Origin: an uncultured Clostridia bacterium
Lineage (GTDB): Bacteria > Bacillota > Clostridia > Christensenellales > Borkfalkiaceae
Length of the DNA stretch: 42,468 bases
NCBI GenBank assembly: GCA_947177975.1
Contig: CAMWWH010000004.1
Span: 1-42,468 of the forward strand
Direction: 5' to 3'
Positions within the stretch are counted from its first letter, which is position 1. Every line of letters begins with the position of its first letter. Both the position numbers and the translations under genes were made by a program. Shown here piece by piece: positions 27,425 to 36,637 of the stretch. Below the pieces are notes generated by a model. The model saw only the letters and a list, made by a program, of their open reading frames with translations, was not told the origin of the DNA and searched no databases.

Positions 27425-27456
27425 ATAATTTACCTCATTTTTAATGTGTTTCGTTG

Positions 27457-28230
27457 TCAGTTTGCAGGCTGTTGGCGACCCGTAACGTCGATTGAGTAGT
27501 TTTCGCGGTAGATAAGCTCGCCTATGGGTACGAACGTGTAGCCCTTGTTTTTGAGCGTTTCCAAGATGATAGGCACCGCCTCCGCAGTATGTAAGCCGTT
27601 GTTGTGCATGAGGATTATAGAACCGTTTTTGGCTCCGTTGATAACCCTCATTGCGATGTCGGTTGCGGACAGGTCGCGCCAGTCCAAAGAATCCACGTCC
27701 CACTGAATACAGTAAAAACCTTCTTCCGACGCGGTCTTGATAAGGCGGTCGTTGTAATCGCCGTAGGGCGGGCGGAAAAGCTCGACCTTCTTGCCCGTGA
27801 TATCCGAAATCGCCTGCGACGAGGTTTTGAGCTCTAAGCGTATTTCCTCGGCGTTCTGTTTGGACATATATGAGTGCGTTGCCGAGTGCGTGCCGATTTC
27901 GTGACCCGCCGCGTCAATCTTCTTTACGTATTCGGGATATTTCTCACTCCAAAACTCGACCATAAACCAGGTGGCTTTCACGTCGGACACGCGCAGAGCC
28001 TCTAAAATCTTATCGGTGTAGTCCGTGCCCCAGGCGCAGTCGAAGGATATTGAAATGGTCTTATCCTCTCTGCCGACCGAGTATATCGGAAGGGCGCGCG
28101 GCGTATTGCCGAACCACACTGCGTAAGCGCTTGTATAGTGCGCTCCCACCGACAGCGCGGTTATCGTCAGCGCGCAAAGTAGACACGCGAGTATGTTTTT
28201 TAATCTGACTGTTACTGCCAATCTGCTCAC
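27457..28230 (-). CDS. Polysaccharide deacetylase (PdaB-like)
   Basis: ISISFDCAWGTDYTDKIL; HEIGTHSATHSYM; LFRPPYGDYND; IILMHN; N-terminal TM. Confidence 0.9.
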   Translation of the reverse strand: MSRLAVTVRLKNILACLLCALTITALSVGAHYTSAYAVWFGNTPRALPIYSVGREDKTISISFDCAWGTDYTDKILEALRVSDVKATWFMVEFWSEKYPEYVKKIDAAGHEIGTHSATHSYMSKQNAEEIRLELKTSSQAISDITGKKVELFRPPYGDYNDRLIKTASEEGFYCIQWDVDSLDWRDLSATDIAMRVINGAKNGSIILMHNNGLHTAEAVPIILETLKNKGYTFVPIGELIYRENYSIDVTGRQQPAN

Positions 28231-28386
28231 CTATATTAGCAAAATAATAATTGCCCTTTTAGAGTTTTTTAGTCGAATTACCGATTGTTTTGGCGAAAGG
28301 CTCCGCGCAAAATACCGAGCTTTGCCGCCGTGTTATAATTTATTGACGTTTGTCCGCTTTTATGACTTTTTTAAAGCGCGCAAAAA

Positions 28387-28418
28387 AGCGCGGGTGCAAA
28401 TTTCTTTGCGCCCGCGCT
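28387..28418 (-). terminator. aspS-gatCAB operon terminator
   Basis: Minus AGCGCGGGCGCAAA-GAAA-TTTGCACCCGCGCT followed by TTTTT. Confidence 0.88.
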
Positions 28419-28432
28419 GAAATCACTTTATT

Positions 28433-29845
28433 TTACTTTATCAGTCCTCTTATTATTTCGTCCGCCTTTTTTATATCCGCCTTGCCCTGCGTCGCCTTTT
28501 TGACAAAACCGTACAGCGCGAATATCGCCTTATCCTTGCCCGCCTTGAAGTCGGCAACCGCGTTGGGGTTCGCCTCGATTGCCTTTTTGCAGATTTCGGT
28601 CAGCTCGCTATCGTCCATACCCGCAACGTCCTCGGGCTTGATATACTCGGAAACGGGCTTGCCCTCTTCCGCCATCTTTGCAAGCGTTTTCTGCGCGAGC
28701 GTAATATTGACCTTGCCCTCGTCGACAAGCTTTACAAGCTTAGCCATCTCTTCCGCCGACACGGGGAGCGCGAACTTTTCCTTGTCCTCCTCGGTTTCGA
28801 GCTTGGAATACAGCGTACCGACAATCAGATTGACCGTATTCTTTACGCCCGCGCCGAGTGCGAAAGCCCTTTCCGCAAAGTCGCAAACGCGCTTGTACTT
28901 ATACAAAAGCTTTGCCGTTGCGGGATTGATTTTCAGCTCGTCGATATAGCGGTGCAGTTTGTCGGTGGGAAGTTCGGGAAGCCCCTTGCGGATTTCCTCA
29001 ACCTTTTCTTCGGGAATAACCACCGTCAGAATATCGGGCTCGGGGAAATAGCGGTAATCCTGCGCGTCCTCCTTGGTGCGCATTACCGAGGTTTCGCCCG
29101 TGTGCTCGTCGTAGCGGAGCGTTGCCTGCACTATCTTGCCGCCGCCCTCGATGACCTCTATCTGCCTTTCGTACTCGTAAGCCATAGCCTTTTCGATATA
29201 CGAAATAGAGTTCATATTCTTTATTTCGGTACGCGTGCCGAACTCGGTTGCGCCCTCTTCCATAACCGAAATATTGACGTCGCACCTCATCGAGCCTTCC
29301 TGCATCTTGCAGTCGGACACGCCGATATAGCGCATAATGAGCTGCAGTTTTTCAACGTATTCCTTTGCCTCTTCGGGCGAGGATATGTCGGGCTCGGACA
29401 CTATTTCGATTAAAGGCACGCCGCCGCGGTTGTAGTCGATATAAGTGTAACCGCTCTCGTGCACTAATTTTCCCGCGTCCTCTTCGATATGGATACGCGT
29501 TATGCCTATCCTCTTGCCGCTCTCTAATTCAACGTAGCCGTTCTCGCACAAGGGCTTGTCGAACTGCGAAATCTGATAGGCTTTGGGAAGGTCGGGATAG
29601 CAGTAATTTTTTCTGTCCAAATGGGTTGTCGTGTTTATGGTGCAGTGGGTTGCAAGACCCGCGCGGATAGCGTACTCGACCACCTTTTTATTGAGCACGG
29701 GCAAAGTTCCCGGCTGACCCGTACATACGGGGCAACAGTGGGTGTTGGGACTACCGCCGAAAGCCGTCGTGCAACCGCAGAAAATCTTGGTTGCGGTGGC
29801 AAGCTCGACGTGGGTTTCCAAGCCCGAAACAAGCCTGTATTTCAT
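28433..29845 (-). CDS. gatB: Asp-tRNA(Asn)/Glu-tRNA(Gln) amidotransferase subunit B
   Basis: YRLVSGLETHVELATATKIFCGC; LNTTTHLDRKNYCYPDLPKAYQISQ; YQ/YqeY-type C-terminus. Confidence 0.97.
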   Translation of the reverse strand: MKYRLVSGLETHVELATATKIFCGCTTAFGGSPNTHCCPVCTGQPGTLPVLNKKVVEYAIRAGLATHCTINTTTHLDRKNYCYPDLPKAYQISQFDKPLCENGYVELESGKRIGITRIHIEEDAGKLVHESGYTYIDYNRGGVPLIEIVSEPDISSPEEAKEYVEKLQLIMRYIGVSDCKMQEGSMRCDVNISVMEEGATEFGTRTEIKNMNSISYIEKAMAYEYERQIEVIEGGGKIVQATLRYDEHTGETSVMRTKEDAQDYRYFPEPDILTVVIPEEKVEEIRKGLPELPTDKLHRYIDELKINPATAKLLYKYKRVCDFAERAFALGAGVKNTVNLIVGTLYSKLETEEDKEKFALPVSAEEMAKLVKLVDEGKVNITLAQKTLAKMAEEGKPVSEYIKPEDVAGMDDSELTEICKKAIEANPNAVADFKAGKDKAIFALYGFVKKATQGKADIKKADEIIRGLIK

Positions 29846-31293
29846 AGCTTTACACCCCCTTCGACTTCCGCCGTCTTGCTCAAACCGTTGAGCTCTGCAA
29901 AGTACGCGGTATCGAGCACAAGCGCGTCGGAAAATTTCTTACCGATAATCTGCATACCTATGGGCAAGCCGTTTTTATCCTTGCCGCAGGGAATGGAAAT
30001 TGCGGGCAGTCCCGCTATGTTTACGGGCACGGTACACACGTCCGAAAGGTATGTTTCGACCGCGTTACCCCCCGAATATCCCTGTTTGAACGCGGTATTC
30101 GGCGCGGTGGGCGCAAATAAAACGTCGCACTTTTCAAACGCTTCCGCCATCTGGCTTTCAACCGTTTTTCTCAAAAGACAAGCCTTTTTATAGTACGCGT
30201 CGAAGTAGCCCGAAGACAACACGTACGTGCCGAGCATTATGCGCTTTTTGACCTCTTTGCCGAAGCCCTCCGTGCGCGTTTTGGTTATCATATCGTCCAC
30301 GCTCGTATAGTTCGAGGCGCGGTAGCCGTAGCGTATTCCGTCGTATCTGCCGAGGTTGGAAGAAGCCTCCGCACAAGCTATGATATAGTACACTGAAAGT
30401 GCGAGTTTGAGCGCGGGAATACTTACCCTTACGACCTGCGCGCCGCCCTTTTCATAGGCGGAAATCATATTGTCAATCGCGCCCTTTATCTCGGTCGGAA
30501 CGCCGTCGAAATACTCCTCGGAAATACCGATTTTCAATCCCTTGATATCGCCCTTTAAAACCGTCTTTTGCGCGGACGTCGGCACGCTCGTGCCGTCGGC
30601 TTTGTCCTCGCCGCGGATTGCGTCGTACACGATTGCCGCGTCCGTGACCGACTGCGTCATAGGACCTATCTGGTCGAGCGACGAGCCGTAAGCCAAAAGT
30701 CCGTAACGCGACACAGCGCCGTAGGTGGGCTTAAAACCGACCACTCCGCAGAACGACGCGGGCTGACGGATAGAGCCGCCCGTATCCGAGCCGAGCGCGT
30801 AAGCGGCAAGGTTTGCGCACACCGCCGCCGCACCGCCGCCCGAGCTTCCGCCCGTAACGCGCGTGTTGTCGACGGGGTTCAAGGGCGCGCCGTAAACCGA
30901 GGTTTCGCCCGTCGAGCCCATTGCAAACTCATCCATATTCGTCTTGCCCAATAGCACCGCTCCCTGCGCTTTGAGCTTAGCCCAGACCGTCGCGTCATAG
31001 TAGGGCTTAAAGCCTTGCAGAATTTTGGAACAGCACGTCGTGAACAATCCGTCGGTTGCTATATTGTCTTTGAGCGTGAAAGGTACGCCCGTGAGCGCGG
31101 TCGCCTTTCCCTCTTTAATCATCTTGTCGGCGGCTTGCGCGTTTGCCCTCGCCTCGTCGAACGTCAGATGAACGTACGCGTTGAGCCTGGGGTTTTGCGC
31201 CTCTATCGCCGATATATACTTTTCGGTAAGCTGAACCGAGGTTATCTCGCCAGACTGCAATTTTTCGGAAAGCGTTGAAATGACCTTTCTCAT
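29842..31293 (-). CDS. gatA: Asp-tRNA(Asn)/Glu-tRNA(Gln) amidotransferase subunit A
   Basis: Amidase signature GGSSGGGAAAVCANLAAYALGSDTGGSIRQPASFCGVVGFKPTYGAVSRYGL. Confidence 0.97.
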   Translation of the reverse strand: MRKVISTLSEKLQSGEITSVQLTEKYISAIEAQNPRLNAYVHLTFDEARANAQAADKMIKEGKATALTGVPFTLKDNIATDGLFTTCCSKILQGFKPYYDATVWAKLKAQGAVLLGKTNMDEFAMGSTGETSVYGAPLNPVDNTRVTGGSSGGGAAAVCANLAAYALGSDTGGSIRQPASFCGVVGFKPTYGAVSRYGLLAYGSSLDQIGPMTQSVTDAAIVYDAIRGEDKADGTSVPTSAQKTVLKGDIKGLKIGISEEYFDGVPTEIKGAIDNMISAYEKGGAQVVRVSIPALKLALSVYYIIACAEASSNLGRYDGIRYGYRASNYTSVDDMITKTRTEGFGKEVKKRIMLGTYVLSSGYFDAYYKKACLLRKTVESQMAEAFEKCDVLFAPTAPNTAFKQGYSGGNAVETYLSDVCTVPVNIAGLPAISIPCGKDKNGLPIGMQIIGKKFSDALVLDTAYFAELNGLSKTAEVEGGVKL

Positions 31294-31592
31294 TTAACCA
31301 CCCTCCTCACGGGGAAGTATCCGTTTTCCGCCTGAACGTTGGACGTGATTTTTTCGTTGGGAAGGCTTTCGACAACCTCGTCCTCGCGCAAATCCTCCCA
31401 CTTGACCGTGCGGCTTACGACCTCGCGGATAGAGCCCGTGTCGCCCGCAACCTGCTCGTTTATGCGGTTGGCAAAGTCGATTATTTCCTCGAACTCGGGC
31501 GCGAATTTTTCAATCTCTTCTTCTGAAAATTCCAGCCGCGACAGCCGCGCGAGCGTCTTTATTTCCTGTTTCGATACAGACATTTCCGTCAC
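31290..31592 (-). CDS. gatC: Asp-tRNA(Asn)/Glu-tRNA(Gln) amidotransferase subunit C
   Basis: LARLSRLEFSEEEIEKFAPEFEEIIDFANRINE; upstream of gatA. Confidence 0.93.
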   Translation of the reverse strand: MTEMSVSKQEIKTLARLSRLEFSEEEIEKFAPEFEEIIDFANRINEQVAGDTGSIREVVSRTVKWEDLREDEVVESLPNEKITSNVQAENGYFPVRRVVK

Positions 31593-33331
31593 CTGATTTT
31601 AATATGAACTTCACGAAGCTGCGTTTCCGTAACCTCGTTGGGTGCGCCGCACAACAAATCCTGCGCCGAGGACGACATGGGGAAGGCTATTACCTCGCGG
31701 ATATTTTCCTCGTTTTTAAGGAGCATAATCATTCTGTCGACGCCGGGCGCCATACCCGCGTGCGGGGGCGCGCCGAACTTGAAAGCCGTATACAGTGCGC
31801 CGAACTTGTCTTTAAGCGTCTGCTCGTCGCAGCCCGCTATGCCGAACGCTTTTATCATTATATCCAAATCGTGGTTTCTCACCGCGCCCGACGAAAGCTC
31901 GACGCCGTTGCAGACTATGTCGTACTGGTACGCGTCTATTTCCAGCGGGTCTTTGGTGTTCAGCGCCTCTAAACCGCCCTGCGGCATAGAGAACGGATTG
32001 TGCGTAAAGCCGACCTTGCCCGTCGCCTCGTCAATGCCGAACATGGGAAAATCGTTGACGAAACAGAAGCGGTATGCGTTTTTCTCGGTCAAGCCGAGCT
32101 TGTCGCCCAGCTCGTTCCTTATCTGTCCCGCAAGCTTGGGCGCCTTTTCCTTGTTGTCCGCAATGAAGAAAATCGTGTCGCCCGCTTCAAGCTTTTCGAG
32201 CGTGCGCAGCTCCTCTTTCAATTCCTCGGGAATGAACTTGTCGATAGGTCCTTTATACGTGCCGTCGGGCATAACTTCCAGATAGCCCAGCCCGCCCATT
32301 CCGATTGAAAGCGCGAAGGCAAGCAGCTTTTCGTGGAAGCCCTTACTCATTTCGGCGTGCACCTTTACGGCGCGCACGCACTTGTTCTGGAAGGGTTTGA
32401 ACGTACACTTATTGAAAAATTCCGAAAGGTCGGTTATTCTAAGCGGGTTGCGGAGGTCGGGTTTATCCGAGCCGAACTCTAACATAGCCTGCTTGTAGCT
32501 GATTACGGGGAAGGGCGCTTTGGTCACCTCGTAGCCCTCGGGCGCGAACTTTTCAAACGTCGCGGAGAGCACCTCTTCGCCCACTCTGAAAACGTCCTCC
32601 TGAGTGGCGAAAGCCATTTCGAAATCGAGCTGATAGAACTCGCCCGGCGAACGGTCGGCGCGCGCGTCCTCGTCGCGGAAGCAGGGTGCAATCTGGAAAT
32701 ACTTATCTATGCCCGACACCATCAAAAGCTGTTTGTACTGCTGGGGCGCCTGCGGCAGAGCGTAAAATCTGCCCTTGTAACGGCGCGACGGCACTATATA
32801 ATCGCGTGCACCCTCGGGCGACGACGCGCACAGTATGGGCGTCTGCACTTCCAAAAAGCCCATCTCGGTCATTTTATTACGCAAAAACGCAATGACTTCA
32901 GAGCGGAATACGATATTGTCCTTGACCTTGCGGTTTCTTAAATCGAGGAAGCGGTATTTAAGGCGCAAATCCTCGCGCGTTTCCTTTGAGGTTACTATTT
33001 CGAACGGAAGCTGTTCGCGCACCTTGCCCAAAATTTTTACCGACTTGCAGTTGAGCTCAACCGTGCCCGACGGAATTTTCGGGTTGTACGTTTCCTCGTC
33101 GCGCTTTTCGATTTCGCCCGAAACGCAGATACAGTCCTCTTTGTTCAAACCCTCCAAAAGCGACGTGTCGCGCATAACGACCTGAACAACGCCGTAAAAG
33201 TCGCGGAGGTCTATAAACGATACGCCGCCGTGGTCGCGCACGTTTTCTATCCAGCCCGAAAGCGTAACCTCGCTTCCTACAAGCTCCTCGCCTATTTGGT
33301 CTGCCGTGTGTGTGCGGTATATTGTGCTCAT
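31589..33331 (-). CDS. aspS: Aspartyl-tRNA synthetase
   Basis: YRTHTADQIGEELVGSEVTLSGWIENVRDHGGVSFIDLRD; FRDEDARADRSPGEFYQLDFEM; start trimmed from 33376 to the ATG after GGAG. Confidence 0.96.
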   Translation of the reverse strand: MSTIYRTHTADQIGEELVGSEVTLSGWIENVRDHGGVSFIDLRDFYGVVQVVMRDTSLLEGLNKEDCICVSGEIEKRDEETYNPKIPSGTVELNCKSVKILGKVREQLPFEIVTSKETREDLRLKYRFLDLRNRKVKDNIVFRSEVIAFLRNKMTEMGFLEVQTPILCASSPEGARDYIVPSRRYKGRFYALPQAPQQYKQLLMVSGIDKYFQIAPCFRDEDARADRSPGEFYQLDFEMAFATQEDVFRVGEEVLSATFEKFAPEGYEVTKAPFPVISYKQAMLEFGSDKPDLRNPLRITDLSEFFNKCTFKPFQNKCVRAVKVHAEMSKGFHEKLLAFALSIGMGGLGYLEVMPDGTYKGPIDKFIPEELKEELRTLEKLEAGDTIFFIADNKEKAPKLAGQIRNELGDKLGLTEKNAYRFCFVNDFPMFGIDEATGKVGFTHNPFSMPQGGLEALNTKDPLEIDAYQYDIVCNGVELSSGAVRNHDLDIMIKAFGIAGCDEQTLKDKFGALYTAFKFGAPPHAGMAPGVDRMIMLLKNEENIREVIAFPMSSSAQDLLCGAPNEVTETQLREVHIKIR

Positions 33332-33353
33332 ATTTTTGCTCCTCTCTCTATAT

Positions 33354-33391
33354 AAAAACTCGTCCCGAGAAACCAAATATTTCTCAGGACG
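33354..33391 (-). terminator. Leader intrinsic terminator/attenuator upstream of aspS
   Basis: Minus CGTCCTGAGAAA-TATTTGG-TTTCTCGGGACG (12 bp, one G-U) then AGTTTTT, only about 20 nt before the aspS start codon. Confidence 0.88.
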
Positions 33392-33416
33392 AATGAAAAT
33401 TCGCGGTATTACCTAA
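33384..33416 (-). promoter_or_regulatory. T-box-like antiterminator element, atypical bulge
   Basis: UUAGG-[UAAUACC]-GCG-N10-CGU-CCUGA: same helix/7-nt bulge/helix layout as the T-box antiterminator, with UGGNACC replaced by UAAUACC; mutually exclusive with the terminator. Confidence 0.6.
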
Positions 33417-33450
33417 TTACTTGTCATCGCCATTAGACATATTTTATGTA

Positions 33451-33479
33451 ATTATACAGTCATTTTGCCCCATTGTCAA
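33451..33479 (-). promoter_or_regulatory. Perfect consensus sigma-A promoter for aspS-gatCAB
   Basis: Minus TTGACA-N17-TATAAT. Confidence 0.85.
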
Positions 33480-33528
33480 ACAATATGACTTACATTTATG
33501 CAACTTTATACAGTTTTTATACTATCCG

Positions 33529-34842
33529 TTAATTCTTTTTGCCCTTTTGTTTACGGATTTCCTTGACCGTCTTTTCGAACCCGTTATCCGACGGTACGTA
33601 GTAAACTCTGTCCTTTAACTTGTCGGGCAGGTACTGCTGTTCGACGTATCCGCCGAAGTTGTGCGGATATTTATACTTTTTCGATTGCGCCTTGTCCTCT
33701 TTTGTTCCGAACGTGTTGTCCTTTAAATAAGCGGGCACGCCGTCGTCGTCGCGAACCGTAGTCGCGTCGCGTTGAGCCGCGTCCTTTGCAAGCACGACCG
33801 TATTCGACTTGGGCGCTTCGCACACGTAAATTATCGCGTTGGACATTGGTATAAGTCCCTCGGGATAGCCTATCTTTTCGAACGCATACATTGCCGAAGT
33901 TGCAACGACAAGCGCGTTGGGGTCTGCCATACCCACGTCCTCGGACGAGTGCACGACAAGCCTTCGAAGTATTATCATGGGGTCGCCGCCGCCCTCTATT
34001 ATGCGCATAGCGTAGTACAGTGCGGCGTTTGCGTCACTGCCGCGGAGAGATTTGCAAAAAGCCGACAGGTAGTCGTAGAATGCGTCCTCGTTATAAGAGA
34101 GCGCCTTCTTCTGTATGGACTGCTCCGCGTCCGACAGCGTGACGTGTATCGCGCCGTCCGTGCCAACGGGAGTTGTTAAAACGGCAAGCTCCAAAGCGTT
34201 GTAAGCCGCCCTCAAATCGCCGCCCGCCATATTGGCTATGTGGTCGAGCGCCTCTTCGTCCACCCGCGCCGCATATTCGCCTAAGCCCCGCCTTTTATCG
34301 GCGAGAGCTTTGACCATTGCCCCCCGAATATCCTCTAACGAAAGGTGTTTGAACTCGAAAACGCGGCACCGCGAAACTATTGCGGGCGTCATTGAAGCAA
34401 ACGGATTTTCGGTAGTCGAGCCTATAAAAATTATCGTGCCCTTTTCTATCGACGGAAGCAGGCTGTCCGACTGCGTTTTGTTGAAACGGTGACACTCGTC
34501 GAGCATTAAATACGTGCGCTTGCCGTAAAGCTTTAAATTGTCCTCCGCCGTCTTTACAGCCGCTTTTACGTCGGCGACTCCCGCCTGCACCGCGTTCAGC
34601 TTGATAAACTCGCCGTGCGTGGTCGAAGCGACAATGTTGGCAAGCGTGGTTTTACCCGTGCCCGGAGGTCCCCAGAATATACAGCTTCCAAGGCGGTCGA
34701 GCGCTATAGCACGGCGAAGGAGCGAGCCCTCCGCCACTATGTGCTTCTGACCGATAAAGTCGTTTAAGTTGTTAGCGCGCATGCGCTCGGCAAGCGGTTT
34801 GGCTTTTTCCTCGTTGCCGTTCAAATCGAAAAGGTCGAACAT
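33529..34842 (-). CDS. rarA: Replication-associated recombination protein A (RarA/MgsA AAA+ ATPase)
   Basis: PLAERMRANNLNDFIGQKHIV; FWGPPGTGKTTLANIVA; LMLDECHRFNK; GSTTENPF. Confidence 0.95.
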   Translation of the reverse strand: MFDLFDLNGNEEKAKPLAERMRANNLNDFIGQKHIVAEGSLLRRAIALDRLGSCIFWGPPGTGKTTLANIVASTTHGEFIKLNAVQAGVADVKAAVKTAEDNLKLYGKRTYLMLDECHRFNKTQSDSLLPSIEKGTIIFIGSTTENPFASMTPAIVSRCRVFEFKHLSLEDIRGAMVKALADKRRGLGEYAARVDEEALDHIANMAGGDLRAAYNALELAVLTTPVGTDGAIHVTLSDAEQSIQKKALSYNEDAFYDYLSAFCKSLRGSDANAALYYAMRIIEGGGDPMIILRRLVVHSSEDVGMADPNALVVATSAMYAFEKIGYPEGLIPMSNAIIYVCEAPKSNTVVLAKDAAQRDATTVRDDDGVPAYLKDNTFGTKEDKAQSKKYKYPHNFGGYVEQQYLPDKLKDRVYYVPSDNGFEKTVKEIRKQKGKKN

Positions 34843-34853
34843 ATCTTCTGTAA

Positions 34854-35645
34854 TTATTTAATAAAATCTTTTATCTCTTGTATACGGGCACGCGTTGTAA
34901 GATAACCTTCCTCGTACGCCCTGTCCGCGTCCTTTACCGCGTACTGGCTCAGTCCCTTCATTTCGGGCACGAGCCACAGTTCGTTTTCCGTGCCCAAGAG
35001 CTGTTTCTTCATTTCCGAGCCGTTGTAATCCATCATATCGAAAACGCGCATTACCATCGAAACGATGTTATTGACTTTCTTGACGCGCTCCTTCGTGTTG
35101 TCGAGGACGTCGACCGCAATGACTACGTCCGCGCCCATTTCCTTGCACTGCTGAGTGGGCACGCGGCACAGTACGCCGCCGTCGATTAAAAGCTTACCTT
35201 CCGTTCTCACGGGCGGGAACACCGTCGGCATAGAGCTTGACGCCGCCACCGCGGTTGCCACTTTGCCCTCGGATAAGGTTACGAGCCGCCCCGAGTAAAG
35301 GTCGCTCGCCACGCACTTGAAGGGTATTTTCAGCTCGTCGAAGGTCGTATCGCCCAACTTCGACACCAGAAGATTGCGCATTTTGTTGCCGCGCGTTACC
35401 GCGAGGCGGGTTATGGGAAGCGCCGTTGGGTCGATAAGCTGTACCGCTTTGAGCTTTTTGACTATGCCGTACATTTCCTCGACCGTGAGCCCCATCGAGT
35501 AGCCCGCGCCGACAACCGAGCCCATCGAACAGCCCGTAATGTAGTCGGGACGTATGCCGTCCTCTTCCAGGGCTTTTAAAACTCCTAGGTGCGCAACTCC
35601 GCGCGCGCCGCCGCTGCCTAAGGCAAGTCCTATCTTTTTACTCAT
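34854..35645 (-). CDS. Patatin-like phospholipase family protein
   Basis: GLALGSGGARGVAHLGVLKALEEDGI; GCSMGSVVGAGYSMG; LIDGGVLCRVP. Confidence 0.9.
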   Translation of the reverse strand: MSKKIGLALGSGGARGVAHLGVLKALEEDGIRPDYITGCSMGSVVGAGYSMGLTVEEMYGIVKKLKAVQLIDPTALPITRLAVTRGNKMRNLLVSKLGDTTFDELKIPFKCVASDLYSGRLVTLSEGKVATAVAASSSMPTVFPPVRTEGKLLIDGGVLCRVPTQQCKEMGADVVIAVDVLDNTKERVKKVNNIVSMVMRVFDMMDYNGSEMKKQLLGTENELWLVPEMKGLSQYAVKDADRAYEEGYLTTRARIQEIKDFIK

Positions 35646-35680
35646 AATTTCACCTTTAATATAATAATTATTTAGCGTAT

Positions 35681-36637
35681 ATGAATGTGAAAAAAAATCT
35701 GCTTAAAATTGCCGCCTGCGCCGTGTTACTGTTCTTCGGCGGCGTTCTGATTATTTTTCCCGACAGGTACCTTTCGGTATGCTTCAACGGGCTTTGTCTT
35801 TGGGCGGAGAGCGTTTTACCCTCGCTGTTTCCTTTTATGATTATAACCCTGCTCTTAATCAAGCTGGGCGCGGCGCAGATTGCCGCAAAGCCGTTTAACA
35901 GGCTGTCGGCAAAGCTCAAACTGCCCAACGTGGGCGTGCCCCTCTTTTTAATGAGCGTTTTCTCGGGCTATCCCGCGGGCAGCCGCATTTTATACGAATA
36001 CTGCGAACAGGGGCTTATTGACAGAAGCGAAGCCAAAAAGCTTGCCCCGCTGCTCTCGACCTGCGGACCGCTTTTCGCTCTCGGCACTGTCGGTGCGCGG
36101 GCGTTCGGCGGTGGTAACGCGGGTGTAAAACTTTTATGCGCGTGCCTTATATCCGTCCTAACGACGTCGCTTATCTACTGCTTTTTTTCGGGGCGCAAAC
36201 AAGCCCCTCCGCCGCTCACAAAACTCACCCCGACCGACGGCGACGTACTGTATTCCAGCTTTTACGGCGGCGTGACAGCCTGCCTCGTCGCGGGCGGGTT
36301 TATCTGCTTTTTCTATACCTTATCGCAAGTTATTGCCGATTTTAATATTTTTAAGCCGTTAGCGCTCATTCTTTCTCCGCTTTTGGGACAAGACGCGGCA
36401 AACGGTCTGTGCCTTGGACTCTGCGAGGCGACGGGCGGCTGCTTTGCAGTGGCGCACGCGGGCGGGTTTTTCGCACTGCCGCTCGCGGGATTTTTACTCA
36501 CCTTCGGCGGCGCGTCAATTTTGATGCAACAGCTCTGCTATCTCACAAAGTGCGGAATAAAGCCCGCCTTCTTTATAGGCTTCAAGTTTTTGCAAGGGTT
36601 ACTGTCTTTCGGTATCTTATGCCTTTTCGGACTTTAA
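35681..36637 (+). CDS. ylbJ: YlbJ-like sporulation integral membrane protein
   Basis: WAESVLPSLFPFMI; LFLMSVFSGYPAGSRILYEYCEQGLI; multi-TM. Confidence 0.75.
   Translation: MNVKKNLLKIAACAVLLFFGGVLIIFPDRYLSVCFNGLCLWAESVLPSLFPFMIITLLLIKLGAAQIAAKPFNRLSAKLKLPNVGVPLFLMSVFSGYPAGSRILYEYCEQGLIDRSEAKKLAPLLSTCGPLFALGTVGARAFGGGNAGVKLLCACLISVLTTSLIYCFFSGRKQAPPPLTKLTPTDGDVLYSSFYGGVTACLVAGGFICFFYTLSQVIADFNIFKPLALILSPLLGQDAANGLCLGLCEATGGCFAVAHAGGFFALPLAGFLLTFGGASILMQQLCYLTKCGIKPAFFIGFKFLQGLLSFGILCLFGL

Noticed and set aside
27425-27703. N-terminal extension of the ssb-like ORF
   Set aside because: Overlaps the 3' end of the deacetylase gene in another frame; OB-fold sequence starts at MNYLNEKN (27424).
33332-33376. 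N-terminal extension of aspS (MVSRDEFLYRERSKN…) in the ORF track
   Set aside because: Would start inside the leader terminator hairpin; the ATG at 33331 has a good SD and conserved N-terminus.
33332-33528. A complete canonical T-box riboswitch upstream of aspS
   Set aside because: No Stem I/specifier loop can be found between rarA and the antiterminator, and the UGGN tRNA-binding bulge is absent; reported instead as a T-box-like element.
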